64,000 nt of DNA. It comes from Sutterella massiliensis (lineage in GTDB: Bacteria > Pseudomonadota > Gammaproteobacteria > Burkholderiales > Burkholderiaceae_F). The position numbers and the translations under genes were made by a program. Where the stretch lies: positions 36,040-100,039 of the forward strand of contig NZ_JACJJC010000011.1 of the NCBI RefSeq assembly GCF_016899755.1, given 5' to 3'. Positions 53,909-61,719 of this stretch are shown here, piece by piece; position 1 is the stretch's first letter, and the number at the start of each line of letters is the position of its first letter. The notes beneath the pieces are model-generated. The model was not told where the DNA came from, ran no database searches, and worked only from the letters and a program-made list of their open reading frames with translations.

Positions 53909-54436
53909 TCAGGCAAGACGAAAGACGCGCCCATTCCGACGCGGCTTAGCCGCGGGTTCGGGCTCGGCCGCGTAGCCGAGAATGCAGTTGCCGATTCCGA
54001 CATACCCCGCGGGAACACCGGCTTTTTCGAGAATGGCTTTGCCCTCAGGCGTTTCAAAGACCTGCTTGGCCCGATGGATCCAGCAGCTCCCGAGTCCTTC
54101 GGCATGCGCGGCATTAAGAAGATTGCCCATGACGAGTGCGCCGTCTTCGAGATACGTCCCCGCGAGTTCGGGTGACGCCAGCACGACGAGAACAACGGGT
54201 GCGCCGTAGAACGGGTCGCCTTCGAGATGCATGACGGCAGCATTCAATCGCGAGAGTTCGTCTCGCACTTCCTTGTTTGTCACGGCAAGGATTACGGGCG
54301 ACTCGCGTCCCATGCCGCTCGGCGCATAGAGGCCTGCCTCCATCACGCGGTTAAGCACGTCATCGGGGACAGGATCGCTTTTGTAGCTTCGCACGGCACG
54401 GCGCGTAAGCAGATTTTCGAGCGCAGCGTTCTGCAT
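53909..54436 (-). CDS. Nitroreductase-family FMN oxidoreductase
   Basis: The start at 54436 (175 residues) has a GAGGA site. N-terminal LLTRRAVRSYKSDPVPDD and YAPSGMGRESPVILAV are the FMN-binding motifs of the nitroreductase family. LLNAAHAEGLGSCWIHRA is the second conserved block. Such enzymes reduce nitro compounds, quinones or flavins with NAD(P)H. It is monocistronic. The physiological substrate is unknown. Confidence 0.87.
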   Translation of the reverse strand: MQNAALENLLTRRAVRSYKSDPVPDDVLNRVMEAGLYAPSGMGRESPVILAVTNKEVRDELSRLNAAVMHLEGDPFYGAPVVLVVLASPELAGTYLEDGALVMGNLLNAAHAEGLGSCWIHRAKQVFETPEGKAILEKAGVPAGYVGIGNCILGYAAEPEPAAKPRRNGRVFRLA

Positions 54437-54567
54437 GTTCGTCTTCCTCAAAGGCTCAAAACAAAGCGAGGCGACCGCTTTTGTAGGCAAGGCGCCTCTA
54501 AAAACGCTTTAATTGTATGCCCGAATGATGGGACAGAATCTTCCGTCGTTTGCTGCTGGCGGGTCGA

Positions 54568-55338
54568 TTAGTCACCGAGCACAAGCTTCACGGAGAAGAA
54601 GAGGAAGAGCGCGGCGACGGCACTGTTGCCGATCATGCTCCAGACGGGACGGTCGCCGAAGAAGCGCAGCAGGAGCTTCCCGACGCGCGTAAGCGACGTC
54701 ATGTAGATGACGCTCCAGAACTGCAAGGTGAGCGCAAGCACCAAGAAGGCCATGCCGGCACTCCCTTTACTCGTGTCGATAAAGGGGACGAAGAAGGAAA
54801 GCATGAAAAGAATGGCTTTCGGGTTCGAAAGACTTAGGACAAGCGCCGTTTTATAAGCCTTTGCGGGTGTAATCGTCTTCTTGTTGTCAGAAGTCCCCTC
54901 TCTTTCAGCCGCTTCACGCGCGGCCTTTCGAGCGGCGCGTACTTTCTCAATCGCTTCGCTCTTTGCCGCAGGGCTTTTCGCCCCCTCGTCGAGCGTCAGC
55001 TCCTTCCCGTGCACCTTGTGCTTCATTTTGACCCAGCTCTCGCGCGTGCTCAAGAGAATCTTGACGGCGAGGTACGTGAGGTAGAGAGCACCCGCACACT
55101 TCAGTGCAAAGAAGACGTCCGGGTTGGCGGCAATCATGGCGGCGACGCCGAAATAAGTCGCAAGCAAAAGCACCGTGTCACCTGAAAAAACAGCGAGCGC
55201 GGCAGCCATCGCCGCCTTCGGGCCCGCATAGACGCTCGTTCGGATCACGTATATGCTGTTGGGGCCGGGGCACAAAACGATCAGAAGCGACCCGATCAAA
55301 AAGGTCGGATAGTCGATAACGCCGAGAGTTTCGAACAT
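54568..55338 (-). CDS. LysE/RhtB-family amino-acid exporter with a charged insertion
   Basis: This is a 256-residue inner-membrane protein. The family motif GSLLIVLCPGPNSIYVIRTS lies at the N terminus, and SLSNPKAILFMLSFFVPF in the second half. It resembles LeuE. Between helices 3 and 4 there is a charged, Ala/Lys/Glu-rich insertion of about 45 residues (about 105-155), not found in usual ~210-residue members. It is divergent from a LysR gene, which probably regulates it. Confidence 0.85.
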   Translation of the reverse strand: MFETLGVIDYPTFLIGSLLIVLCPGPNSIYVIRTSVYAGPKAAMAAALAVFSGDTVLLLATYFGVAAMIAANPDVFFALKCAGALYLTYLAVKILLSTRESWVKMKHKVHGKELTLDEGAKSPAAKSEAIEKVRAARKAAREAAEREGTSDNKKTITPAKAYKTALVLSLSNPKAILFMLSFFVPFIDTSKGSAGMAFLVLALTLQFWSVIYMTSLTRVGKLLLRFFGDRPVWSMIGNSAVAALFLFFSVKLVLGD

Positions 55339-55578
55339 TTTCGAGAGAGTTGCAAAAGCGCTTCCGGCCTCCTGCCGAAAGAGAGTAACTTGCGGAAATT
55401 GAAGAAATTTCGCGTAAGGACCGCGAGCGGACGGCGGATCATATCAAAAAACGGTCAAGCAGGCCTTTCATTCGGTTTATTTGCAGAGATCGAATCCCGC
55501 TTTACGAATACGACGATCTGACTCAAGCCGCGACAACCAGGGCCCTCAAACGGTTTAAAACGCAACCCGTTTCTTTCC

Positions 55579-56502
55579 ATGACACGCTCCTCCGACTTCG
55601 CCTTCTTTCGACTGCTCGCACGCTCGAGTTCTCTCACGGATGCCGCCCGTTTGCTCTCTATGACGCCTTCTGCCGTGAGCCGGCGACTTAAAGAAATCGA
55701 ATCGCGCTTAGGCACCGAGCTCGTTCTTCGCAGTACGCGAAGCATGCGCCTCACGCCTCAGGGCGAACGGTACCTGCAGGGCGCCGAAGTCATCCTGCGG
55801 GAAACCGAAAGGCTTGAGACTGAAATTGCCTCACGACCGCTCGGCCGTTTGCGCATTTGTGCGTCGTTTGGGTTCGGCGAAACCTTTATTGCGCCCGTTA
55901 TTGCCGAATATTCACGCACGAATCCGGCCGTGCGCGTCGATTTGACGATCACGGACAGGCCCGTCTCCATCGTTGAAGACGGCTTCGATATCGGCATCCA
56001 TTTGGGAGCGCTTCACGACTCCCGCTTGCGGGCGCTCAAGCTGATGTCTAACGATCGCATCCTTTGTGCGGCGCCCGTCTACCTCCATGCGAACGGCCTC
56101 CCAGAGAAACCCGGCGACTTGGCTTTGCACCGGCTGATCGAAATTGCCGAAGACGACAACACGGTCGGGCGCTGGATCTTGACGCGCCGCGGTACGAAGG
56201 AAACGGTTACTTTGGCGGCCGTACCCGATCTTCGCACCAACTCGGGCGCGGCGGCGCTCGAATGGTGTCGTTCGGGACTCGGCATTCTGCTCAGAAGCCG
56301 CTGGCACGCCTACCCGTCTATTGCCGCGGGTGAACTCGTCGAGGTGCTCCCCGATTGGCATATGCCGGCCGATGTCTATGCGTATTACGCTGCGAAGCGG
56401 CCTGCCCCGCAGGTGCGTGCCTTTTTGGACGCACTCAAAGAACGTTTCATGCAGGCTCTCGTGCGTTCCGGACAGAACGGCTTTTCGGCGTCCAGTCAAT
56501 AA
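55579..56502 (+). CDS. LysR-family transcriptional regulator
   Basis: This is a 307-residue regulator with helix-turn-helix residues in SSLTDAARLLSMTPSAVSRR. The substrate-binding domain starts near residue 90. It resembles the PA0477/DsdC-like group of LysR proteins. Its divergent position next to the LysE-family exporter suggests control of amino-acid export, as ArgP does for ArgO. The gap between them is about 240 bases. Confidence 0.85.
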   Translation: MTRSSDFAFFRLLARSSSLTDAARLLSMTPSAVSRRLKEIESRLGTELVLRSTRSMRLTPQGERYLQGAEVILRETERLETEIASRPLGRLRICASFGFGETFIAPVIAEYSRTNPAVRVDLTITDRPVSIVEDGFDIGIHLGALHDSRLRALKLMSNDRILCAAPVYLHANGLPEKPGDLALHRLIEIAEDDNTVGRWILTRRGTKETVTLAAVPDLRTNSGAAALEWCRSGLGILLRSRWHAYPSIAAGELVEVLPDWHMPADVYAYYAAKRPAPQVRAFLDALKERFMQALVRSGQNGFSASSQ

Positions 56503-56656
56503 ACGGTTTTGCTATTTTCTTGAATCAGTTTTGCGTTTTCAGAACGAATCGATCGCTGGAGCGTTACTACACTTTGCCTTGCTCAGACTGCTCGCTCGAT
56601 TGGCGATTTGCTTCCAGGAAATGTATCGAGCGCAGCCTTTACCAAAGGAGACCTAG

Positions 56657-57091
56657 ATGACCGCGCCGAAAACGCTGTACCGAAAGATCGTCGACGCACA
56701 CACCGTCAAGACCATAGACGCCGATACCGTACTTCTTTACTGCGACGTGCACTTTGCCAATGAATACACGTCGCCACAGGCTTTCGCAGGCTTGGCAGAG
56801 CGAGGCCTTCCCGTCGCTTCTCCCGACTCGCATCTTTGCGTTGTCGACCACATCATCCCGACCAAGGACGAAAGCCCGCGCCGCATCGTCGATGTTGCGT
56901 CCCTCAGGCAGGCGCAGACGCTTGAGGCGAACTGCCGGCGATTTGGCATCGACGCGTTCTACGGACCCGACGATCCCGACCAAGGCATCGAACATGTCGT
57001 TATGGACGAACTCGGACTCGTCCGGCCCGGGATGGTCGTCATCTGCGGCGACAGCTTGAGCCTTTATTTTCAGGCATCGACAGCGCACTAA
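56657..57091 (+). pseudogene. leuC: Truncated 3-isopropylmalate dehydratase large subunit
   Basis: The 144-residue ORF matches only the N terminus of LeuC: TLYRKIVDAHTV, DVHFANEYTSPQAFAGL, VDHIIPTKD, EANCRRFGIDAFYGPDD and RPGMVVICGDS. After the CGDS motif, where HTATHGAFG would follow, it departs into unrelated residues and stops. The remaining ~320 residues, with the 4Fe-4S cysteines, are missing. A good ribosome binding site (AAAGGAGA) is still present. A terminator follows. Confidence 0.85.
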
Positions 57092-57118
57092 AATATTTTC
57101 CACACTTTTTTCCATACA

Positions 57119-57168
57119 CCATAAAAAAATGCCGCTGAGCTGCGAAGCCCAACGGCATTTTTTCTCTA
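57119..57168 (+). terminator. Terminator after the leuC remnant
   Basis: The stem AAAATGCCG/CGGCATTTT has an A run before and a T run after it. Confidence 0.75.
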
Positions 57169-57207
57169 ACGACGGTGTAAGACTAATTTTGGCAAACGAG
57201 GAGTGAA

Positions 57208-58089
57208 ATGAGCTAGTACGAAAATCTGCTCCAAGACGTCCTTGAGCACGGGACCAAAAAGAATGATCGAACCGGCACAGGCACGCGATCAGTGTTCGGG
57301 CGTCAAATCCGCTTCGACCTCTCCAAGGGCTTCCCGCTTCTCACGACAAAGAAGCTTCACACCCGCTCGATCATCTACGAGCTTTTGTGGTTTCTGAACG
57401 GCGATACGAACATCAGGTATCTCAACGATAACGGCGTGACGATCTGGGACGAGTGGGCTGACGACAACGGCGACCTTGGCCCTGTCTACGGCCGTCAATG
57501 GCGCAATTTTGGCGCGGACGGCCTCAGTTACCGAACAGTTCGTACTGTTCAATGGGACGAGAACGGAGAGCCGTTCATCGAGAAGCTCATCGAAGGGACG
57601 GTTGATGGAAGCCAAGGCGTTGATCAAATTGCCAATCTCATTGAGACAATAAAGACCAATCCCGACTCCCGCCGGATGGTTGTCTCCGCATGGAATCCGA
57701 TCGAGCTTCCGAGAATGGCCCTGCCGCCCTGTCACTGCCTGTGGCAGGTCTATGTTGCGGACGGAAAGCTTTCGCTGCAGCTCTACCAGCGAAGCGCCGA
57801 CATTTTCCTCGGCGTGCCGTTCAATATCGCGAGCTATTCACTCTTGGCGCATATGCTCGCCCAGCAATGCGGCTTCGAGGTCGGCGATTTCATTTGGACG
57901 GGCGGCGACGTTCACCTTTACGAGAACCATATCGAACAGGCAACGCTTCAGCTCTCGCGCGAGCCGCGCCCCTTCCCTACGCTCAAGATTCTGAGTAAAC
58001 CCGACTCGATCTTTGAGTACCGCTACGAGGATTTCGCCTTCGAGGGGTACGATCCTTGGCCCGCCATCAAGACTCCTGTCGCTGTTTGA
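57208..58089 (+). pseudogene. thyA: Thymidylate synthase gene with an amber codon at position 3
   Basis: The frame from ATG 57208 reads M-S-stop-Y-E-N-L-L and continues intact to 58089, with all ThyA motifs. These include [24 protein letters not shown], the catalytic Cys in [13 protein letters not shown], and the C terminus [13 protein letters not shown] at 57214-57216 most likely replaces CAG (Gln). A strong GAGGAG site (57198-57203) precedes the ATG. The next common start codon in frame is GTG 57292, which would remove the phosphate-binding Arg of DRTGTGT. It is therefore a nonsense mutant, a sequencing error, or a gene read through or started at a non-standard codon such as CTG 57226. Confidence 0.85.
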
Positions 58090-58206
58090 CCTCAATTGAT
58101 TTCCTACAATGGAAACGAGTTCAAATGCGTCCAAAGTGGACTGCTCTTCGGCGCTGAAGATCTGGTACGTATTCAGCGCTAGTTGCTTTGCCCTAAACGC
58201 AAAAAG

Positions 58207-58245
58207 AATCCCCGCCGAGCCGTTAAGCCCGACGGGGTTCTTTGT
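58207..58245 (+). terminator. Terminator after thyA
   Basis: The stem CCCCGCCG/CGACGGGG has an A run upstream and TTCTTTG downstream. Confidence 0.75.
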
Positions 58246-58612
58246 TCAGAAGTGAAGGCACCCGGCGCGCGTAGCTCGCGCCTGTCGGAAAGGAAGCTAC
58301 TCCCCGCCGCATCCCGGCCGCGCACCGGTCTTTGCGGCTTTTTGCTGTAGCCAAAGGTTTCTTGGCGACTCGTACTCGCCTACTCCCATTCGGGAACCCA
58401 GACCAGCAAGACACGATAGGATCAGCTTTTTGCGACCCTCCGCTCTTCGGGGGGCTTTTTCAGCGTGATCCGTATAGAAGACCTCGCGGGTTGCAGTCTG
58501 CGCCGCTGAAGCGGGCTGGCGGCCTTGGCCTTCGGTCGTCTTAACAGATCCTGTGCGAGGTACGCTTTCGATTGCCCCCACGGCGCTCTACGCCGCAGGT
58601 GCGAAAAGGGAG
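58246..58612. other. Gene-free GC-rich stretch between thyA and tRNA-like sequences
   Basis: No ORF with family features is visible. A short hairpin of terminator type, CCCTCCG/CGGGGGG followed by CTTTTT, lies near 58436-58460. Confidence 0.35.
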
Positions 58613-58706
58613 TGGATGGAGGGTGTCGAACCCTTTGGGCCTCTAGAAAGCCTCGCGTTCCGTCCGACAAGACGGGCGCACAGTTTCCGCAAACTGTAAG
58701 CCATCC
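58613..58706 (-). other. Class II tRNA-like cloverleaf of unknown identity
   Basis: The 94 bases fold, in tRNA order, into an acceptor-like stem GGATGG/CCATCC. Next comes a D-like arm ACAGTTT-GCGG-AAACTGT and an anticodon-like arm CCGTC-TTGTCG-GACGG. A variable arm GGCTT-TCTAG-AGGCC and a T-like arm AGGG-TTCGACA-CCCT complete it. The D-arm with a four-base loop recalls tRNA-Sec, but the anticodon loop has six bases and no TCA, and no CCA is encoded. It may be a pseudo-tRNA or a tRNA mimic. It lies just after tRNA-Gly. Confidence 0.35.
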
Positions 58707-58711
58707 TCAAG

Positions 58712-58785
58712 TGGAGCGGGTGAAGGGAATCGAACCCTCATCGGAGGCTTGGAAGGCCCCTGCTCTACCATTGAGCTACGCCCGC
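58712..58785 (-). tRNA. glyT: tRNA-Gly (anticodon TCC)
   Basis: The D-arm GCTC-AATGGTA-GAGC, anticodon loop CTTCCAA with TCC, T-arm GAGGG-TTCGATT-CCCTT and encoded CCA are clear. The acceptor GCGGGCG pairs with CACCCGC except for a C-A mismatch at position 6-67. Confidence 0.85.
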
Positions 58786-58790
58786 AATTT

Positions 58791-58876
58791 TGGTGGATAG
58801 GGATCGATTCGAACCACCAGCGTTTCTATGTCACGGATTTACAGTCCGCTGCCTTCACCGTTCGGCGCACCTATCC
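58791..58876 (-). tRNA. tyrT: tRNA-Tyr (anticodon GTA)
   Basis: The acceptor GGATAGG/CCTATCC with encoded ACCA, D-arm, anticodon loop CTGTAAA (GTA) and an extended variable region are all present. The T stem GGTGG against CGATC holds one mismatch and one wobble, which is unusual. Confidence 0.8.
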
Positions 58877-59189
58877 GATGCCTCCCCTTGTATCCGATTT
58901 GGATACGCACCGGGCGCTACCCGGACCTCAAGCGCCGTGCGACGGTGCCAAGTGCGACATGGCTTTTCCCGTCTAGTTCGCGACATCGGAAGGATAGTCA
59001 GCTCACTATTTTACACAAGTTAAACGGAAAAGACCCCTGGCACGGCAATACCGGAGGCCTTTAAATCGAAGCTTTTTTTCGATGTTGCGCTCGATAGTAA
59101 GAGGGGCGGCGTTTATCCCCTATTTGTAACCAAGTAATTGATCGCAAAGCTTCCTGCGCAACCGCCCTTTTTTACTCTTACCAAATAAA
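58877..59189. other. Intergenic region upstream of tRNA-Tyr
   Basis: No gene is visible. It should hold the tRNA promoter and may include the prophage boundary. A small hairpin ATCGAA/TTCGAT sits near 59066-59084. Confidence 0.35.
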
Positions 59190-59226
59190 TAAGTCCCGCA
59201 ACCTGACTAGTTGAGCCGCGGGACTT
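59190..59226 (-). terminator. Terminator of the phage lysis cassette
   Basis: Read leftward, the stem AAGTCCCGC/GCGGGACTT is followed by ATTTATTT. Confidence 0.7.
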
Positions 59227-59275
59227 CCTTCGCTTGCGTCCGTAGGCTTGCGCTTACGACGCCGGACGACAAAAT

Positions 59276-59728
59276 TCATTTTAACAGCAGTCTTACGGCG
59301 TCTCGGTCGCCCGATAGCTCTTGAGCCACTCCGACGCATCTTGTAAGAAGCGCTGAGCATCTTGCGACAAGGTCCGCACCTCCTCGGCACGGCTCGACGT
59401 GAGACTTGTCGGGATTTGAATCGGCTGCGGGCACTCGACGCTTAAGGGCGTCGTACTCGCCGCGCACCCGCTCAAGATCAGCAGTGAGGTTGACAGCATC
59501 AGCGCGAGCCTTGTCGCGCTCGGCCCACGCTGCAACCAGCGCATCCGTTTGTCCCTTCTCTTTCTCACGATATTTAGTCTCGAGCGCCGCAGAGCGTGTG
59601 GCGTAATCCTCACGCAGTGCAGCGATGTCTGCGCCGTAGAGAGCCGCTGCGTAGCGGTAGCCGGAAACAAAGATCAGCGCCGCCGCTATGACAGTTCCGC
59701 CTACTTTCACCCAAGTTGCGACCGACAT
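59276..59728 (-). CDS. Phage Rz-like inner-membrane spanin
   Basis: This 150-residue protein has one N-terminal membrane helix (VGGTVIAAALIFVSGYRYAA) followed by a long charged coiled coil. This is the i-spanin layout. It ends after the embedded Rz1 frame. It follows the DUF7338-like gene directly (stop and start adjacent). Spanins fuse inner and outer membranes in the last step of lysis. Confidence 0.75.
   Translation of the reverse strand: MSVATWVKVGGTVIAAALIFVSGYRYAAALYGADIAALREDYATRSAALETKYREKEKGQTDALVAAWAERDKARADAVNLTADLERVRGEYDALKRRVPAADSNPDKSHVEPCRGGADLVARCSALLTRCVGVAQELSGDRDAVRLLLK
59293..59544 (-). CDS. Phage Rz1-like outer-membrane lipoprotein spanin, embedded in Rz
   Basis: In another frame wholly inside Rz, this 83-residue ORF (start 59544, or 59499) has a signal peptide ending in lipobox LSGC. 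A short, Pro-containing mature part follows (PLSVECPQPIQIPTSL). A lipoprotein nested in the Rz gene is the hallmark of Rz/Rz1 pairs. Confidence 0.75.
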   Translation of the reverse strand: MRWLQRGPSATRLALMLSTSLLILSGCAASTTPLSVECPQPIQIPTSLTSSRAEEVRTLSQDAQRFLQDASEWLKSYRATETP

Positions 59729-60265
59729 TTATTCCGCACCAAACAGCGGGTTGATCATGCCGGTCCATTGAACCGTGACGGTCTCGCCTTCGTAATCCCA
59801 CAGTTTCCAACCAAGGTTTCCGCGGATGCAGCGCGACTTCCAGAACGGATACTGGTAGACAAAGTAAAACTGCCAGTAAATTGCCTTTCCATCGCGCTTC
59901 AACTCGCGATAAACCCAGCCGCTGTGCGCGGGTTTCGTGTCGGTTTCGAGGTCACCCGACTCTTCGAGGAAGTCCCCTGCTTTGCACTTCGCCCCCAAAA
60001 TCTCAATATCGAAGCCGTAGGCCACGTTGCGCCAAAACCAAGCCATGCGGCGCTTATAGGTGCTCCAAGCGTCGGTCCCCGGATGTCGTTCCCAATGGCC
60101 CTCATCCCCGTCGCACGGGTTGTCAGGGGTTTGAAACCACCAAAGCCAATCAGGCAAATAACCGTCCTCTTCAACGAATAACGGCAGGATCGGACAGAGC
60201 AAGCGGCCGACGATCGCCATCAGCAAAGACAGCGGAGCAAGAATAGCCCAATGCAAGTACATCAT
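59729..60265 (-). CDS. Phage protein of the DUF7338 type
   Basis: The start at 60265 gives 178 residues and has a GAGGT site. One N-terminal membrane helix (WAILAPLSLLMAIVGRLLCP) precedes a Trp-rich soluble part with LPDWLWWFQTPDNPCDGDEG and WRNVAYGFDIEILG. I recall similar proteins from phages and prophages of proteobacteria under DUF7338. The function is unknown. It lies within the lysis cassette. Confidence 0.65.
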   Translation of the reverse strand: MMYLHWAILAPLSLLMAIVGRLLCPILPLFVEEDGYLPDWLWWFQTPDNPCDGDEGHWERHPGTDAWSTYKRRMAWFWRNVAYGFDIEILGAKCKAGDFLEESGDLETDTKPAHSGWVYRELKRDGKAIYWQFYFVYQYPFWKSRCIRGNLGWKLWDYEGETVTVQWTGMINPLFGAE

Positions 60266-60275
60266 TGCATCTACC

Positions 60276-60515
60276 TCACATATATGCACCTGAGCTATCG
60301 CCAATAAGCTCCTTTTTCAACCTTTCGATCTCTTCTCGACGGCGTTTTCTTTCTACGGCCTTTCGAAGTCGTTGCAACTCCTCGATCTGTTTGCGATCCT
60401 CTTCGTCTTCGCCGATGAAAAGCTCTCTCGTATGAGTCTCCGTCACTCTCTCCATGCGCCTGATCTGGTCCCAATAAGGGTCATCGATCGACAATCCGAG
60501 CCCCCAAAACTGCAC
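60276..60515 (-). CDS. Small charged phage protein (GTG start)
   Basis: The GTG at 60515 lies just after the endolysin stop, with GGAGGG seven bases upstream. It gives 79 residues: an acidic N-terminal part and a highly charged helix with RKAVERKRRREEIERLKKEL. I recognise no family. Tight spacing links it to the lysis operon. An alternative longer frame start at 60593 would overlap the endolysin gene. Confidence 0.55.
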   Translation of the reverse strand: MQFWGLGLSIDDPYWDQIRRMERVTETHTRELFIGEDEEDRKQIEELQRLRKAVERKRRREEIERLKKELIGDSSGAYM

Positions 60516-60516
60516 T

Positions 60517-60957
60517 TCAAAGTCCCTCCATGAAGCGCTCGTACTCGCGCTTTCGACGTCCGACGAGCCCTGGGCCACCGCCCGTGACGTCAAGAAATTC
60601 CTTCGCTGCCGCTTCGTAGTCCTTCGAGTTCAAAGCACGCATTATCTTCGGGCACTTGCGTGGGACATTGCTCGCGCCCAGATTGAAGGCCAAGCTTGTC
60701 AGAGCCACGTACATGCCCTCAGAAACGGGAACATTTACGTAGTGAGCAAATTCGTGAGCCGTTTCTGCAATGTCTTCTCGCAACCACGTGTCTGCTTGTT
60801 CCTGCGAAATTTCGTCGCCCTCTTTGACGCCTGCCGTGTGGCCGTAGCCGATCGTCAGCACGCCCGCGCTGCAGCGGTAAGCCTTAAGCCGGCACCCCTC
60901 TTCTCTCGCAATGAAATCGAATACCAGATTCGGTGAGTAACTTCCGTATGCGTTCAT
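60517..60957 (-). CDS. Phage endolysin, GH24 muramidase
   Basis: This 146-residue lysozyme is of the T4/P21 type. Catalytic Glu20 lies in AREEGC, the second position is Cys29 in YRCSAGVLTIGYGHT (Asp in T4), and Thr35 keeps the T4 spacing. Cys in place of Asp is known in R21-type endolysins. There is no SAR-type N-terminal helix, so release needs the holin. Its start overlaps the holin stop (ATGA). Confidence 0.9.
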   Translation of the reverse strand: MNAYGSYSPNLVFDFIAREEGCRLKAYRCSAGVLTIGYGHTAGVKEGDEISQEQADTWLREDIAETAHEFAHYVNVPVSEGMYVALTSLAFNLGASNVPRKCPKIMRALNSKDYEAAAKEFLDVTGGGPGLVGRRKREYERFMEGL

Positions 60958-61286
60958 TTCGTGAGGTCCTTATCGTCGTGCTCGATACCGAGGCGGCGCA
61001 TAACGCCATGCTTCGCAAAGTCAAAGACGCTTGCCCCCATGTTCCCCGCGAAGCCTGCAGCGCAGGCGCACAGCGCATCCGGCTGCTGTAACACGTCATG
61101 GCACACCCAAAAGGCTAGAAAACCAACGAAGCAGCTCGTGAACATGTCCAGCAGGAATCCACAGAGAGAGAAATTCTTCACGTAACGCATCTCTTCCCGG
61201 TACCGAATGAAGCCGCCACCAAAACTCGCGCCCAAGGCAACGAGGATGCTTAACCAGCTCCACGTATTGATATCTTTTTCAGGCAT
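60954..61286 (-). CDS. Phage holin-like membrane protein
   Basis: The start at 61286 gives 110 residues with an AGAGG site. Three hydrophobic segments (SWLSILVALGASFGGGFI, LCGFLLDMFTSCFVGFLAFW and ALCACAAGFAGNMGASVF) are followed by a charged C terminus. This matches LydA/holin-family III-like proteins. It overlaps the endolysin gene by four bases, which fits the role of forming the membrane holes. Confidence 0.75.
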   Translation of the reverse strand: MPEKDINTWSWLSILVALGASFGGGFIRYREEMRYVKNFSLCGFLLDMFTSCFVGFLAFWVCHDVLQQPDALCACAAGFAGNMGASVFDFAKHGVMRRLGIEHDDKDLTK

Positions 61287-61300
61287 GCCGCCTCTCTTGC

Positions 61301-61567
61301 CTACAGAAGCAGGCCAATGCCAACGCCAATGGCAAACGTGACAGCCGAAATCGCCGCCCAAACAGCACGAACCTTACGGCGCGTTTCCGTATCCATCTGC
61401 GACTTTGCAGCGTCAATGTTGGCAAGCATTTCGTCCGTGATTTCGGAAACCTTTACGCCCAGCTTTTCAAGCCAGGCCTTAGCTTCTTCCTTCGTCATCT
61501 CTTCCGCCTTCTCTTTCACGGCATCCAGTAGTGCCGATTTAATGGCCGCAATTAAAGCGTCAAGCAT
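61301..61567 (-). CDS. Small phage protein with a C-terminal membrane helix
   Basis: This 88-residue protein has an amphipathic, charged N-terminal two thirds and one C-terminal helix (VWAAISAVTFAIGVGIGLLL). It is the first gene of the lysis operon, with a GGGGAG site. It could be an antiholin or second holin. This is inferred from place and shape only. Confidence 0.55.
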   Translation of the reverse strand: MLDALIAAIKSALLDAVKEKAEEMTKEEAKAWLEKLGVKVSEITDEMLANIDAAKSQMDTETRRKVRAVWAAISAVTFAIGVGIGLLL

Positions 61568-61719
61568 CGGTCTCCCCCTCTGCCGCAGTTGATTGTTCGT
61601 CAGTCAACTGTAGGGGAGCCGGTAGGGTGGTTCGGACGGTTTTTTCCTTTTAAGCGGAAAACAGACGAAAGGCTTCGATCTGACGCCAGTGAGAATTTTC
61701 GAATCAAGGAGAGATTCGA

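Noticed and set aside
58613..58706. tRNA-Sec (selC)
   Set aside because: The D-arm looks Sec-like, but there is no TCA anticodon, the anticodon loop has six bases, and the acceptor/T helices are too short.
58525..59064. Short plus-strand ORFs across the tRNA region
   Set aside because: They are translations of the antisense of tRNA genes, a familiar artefact.
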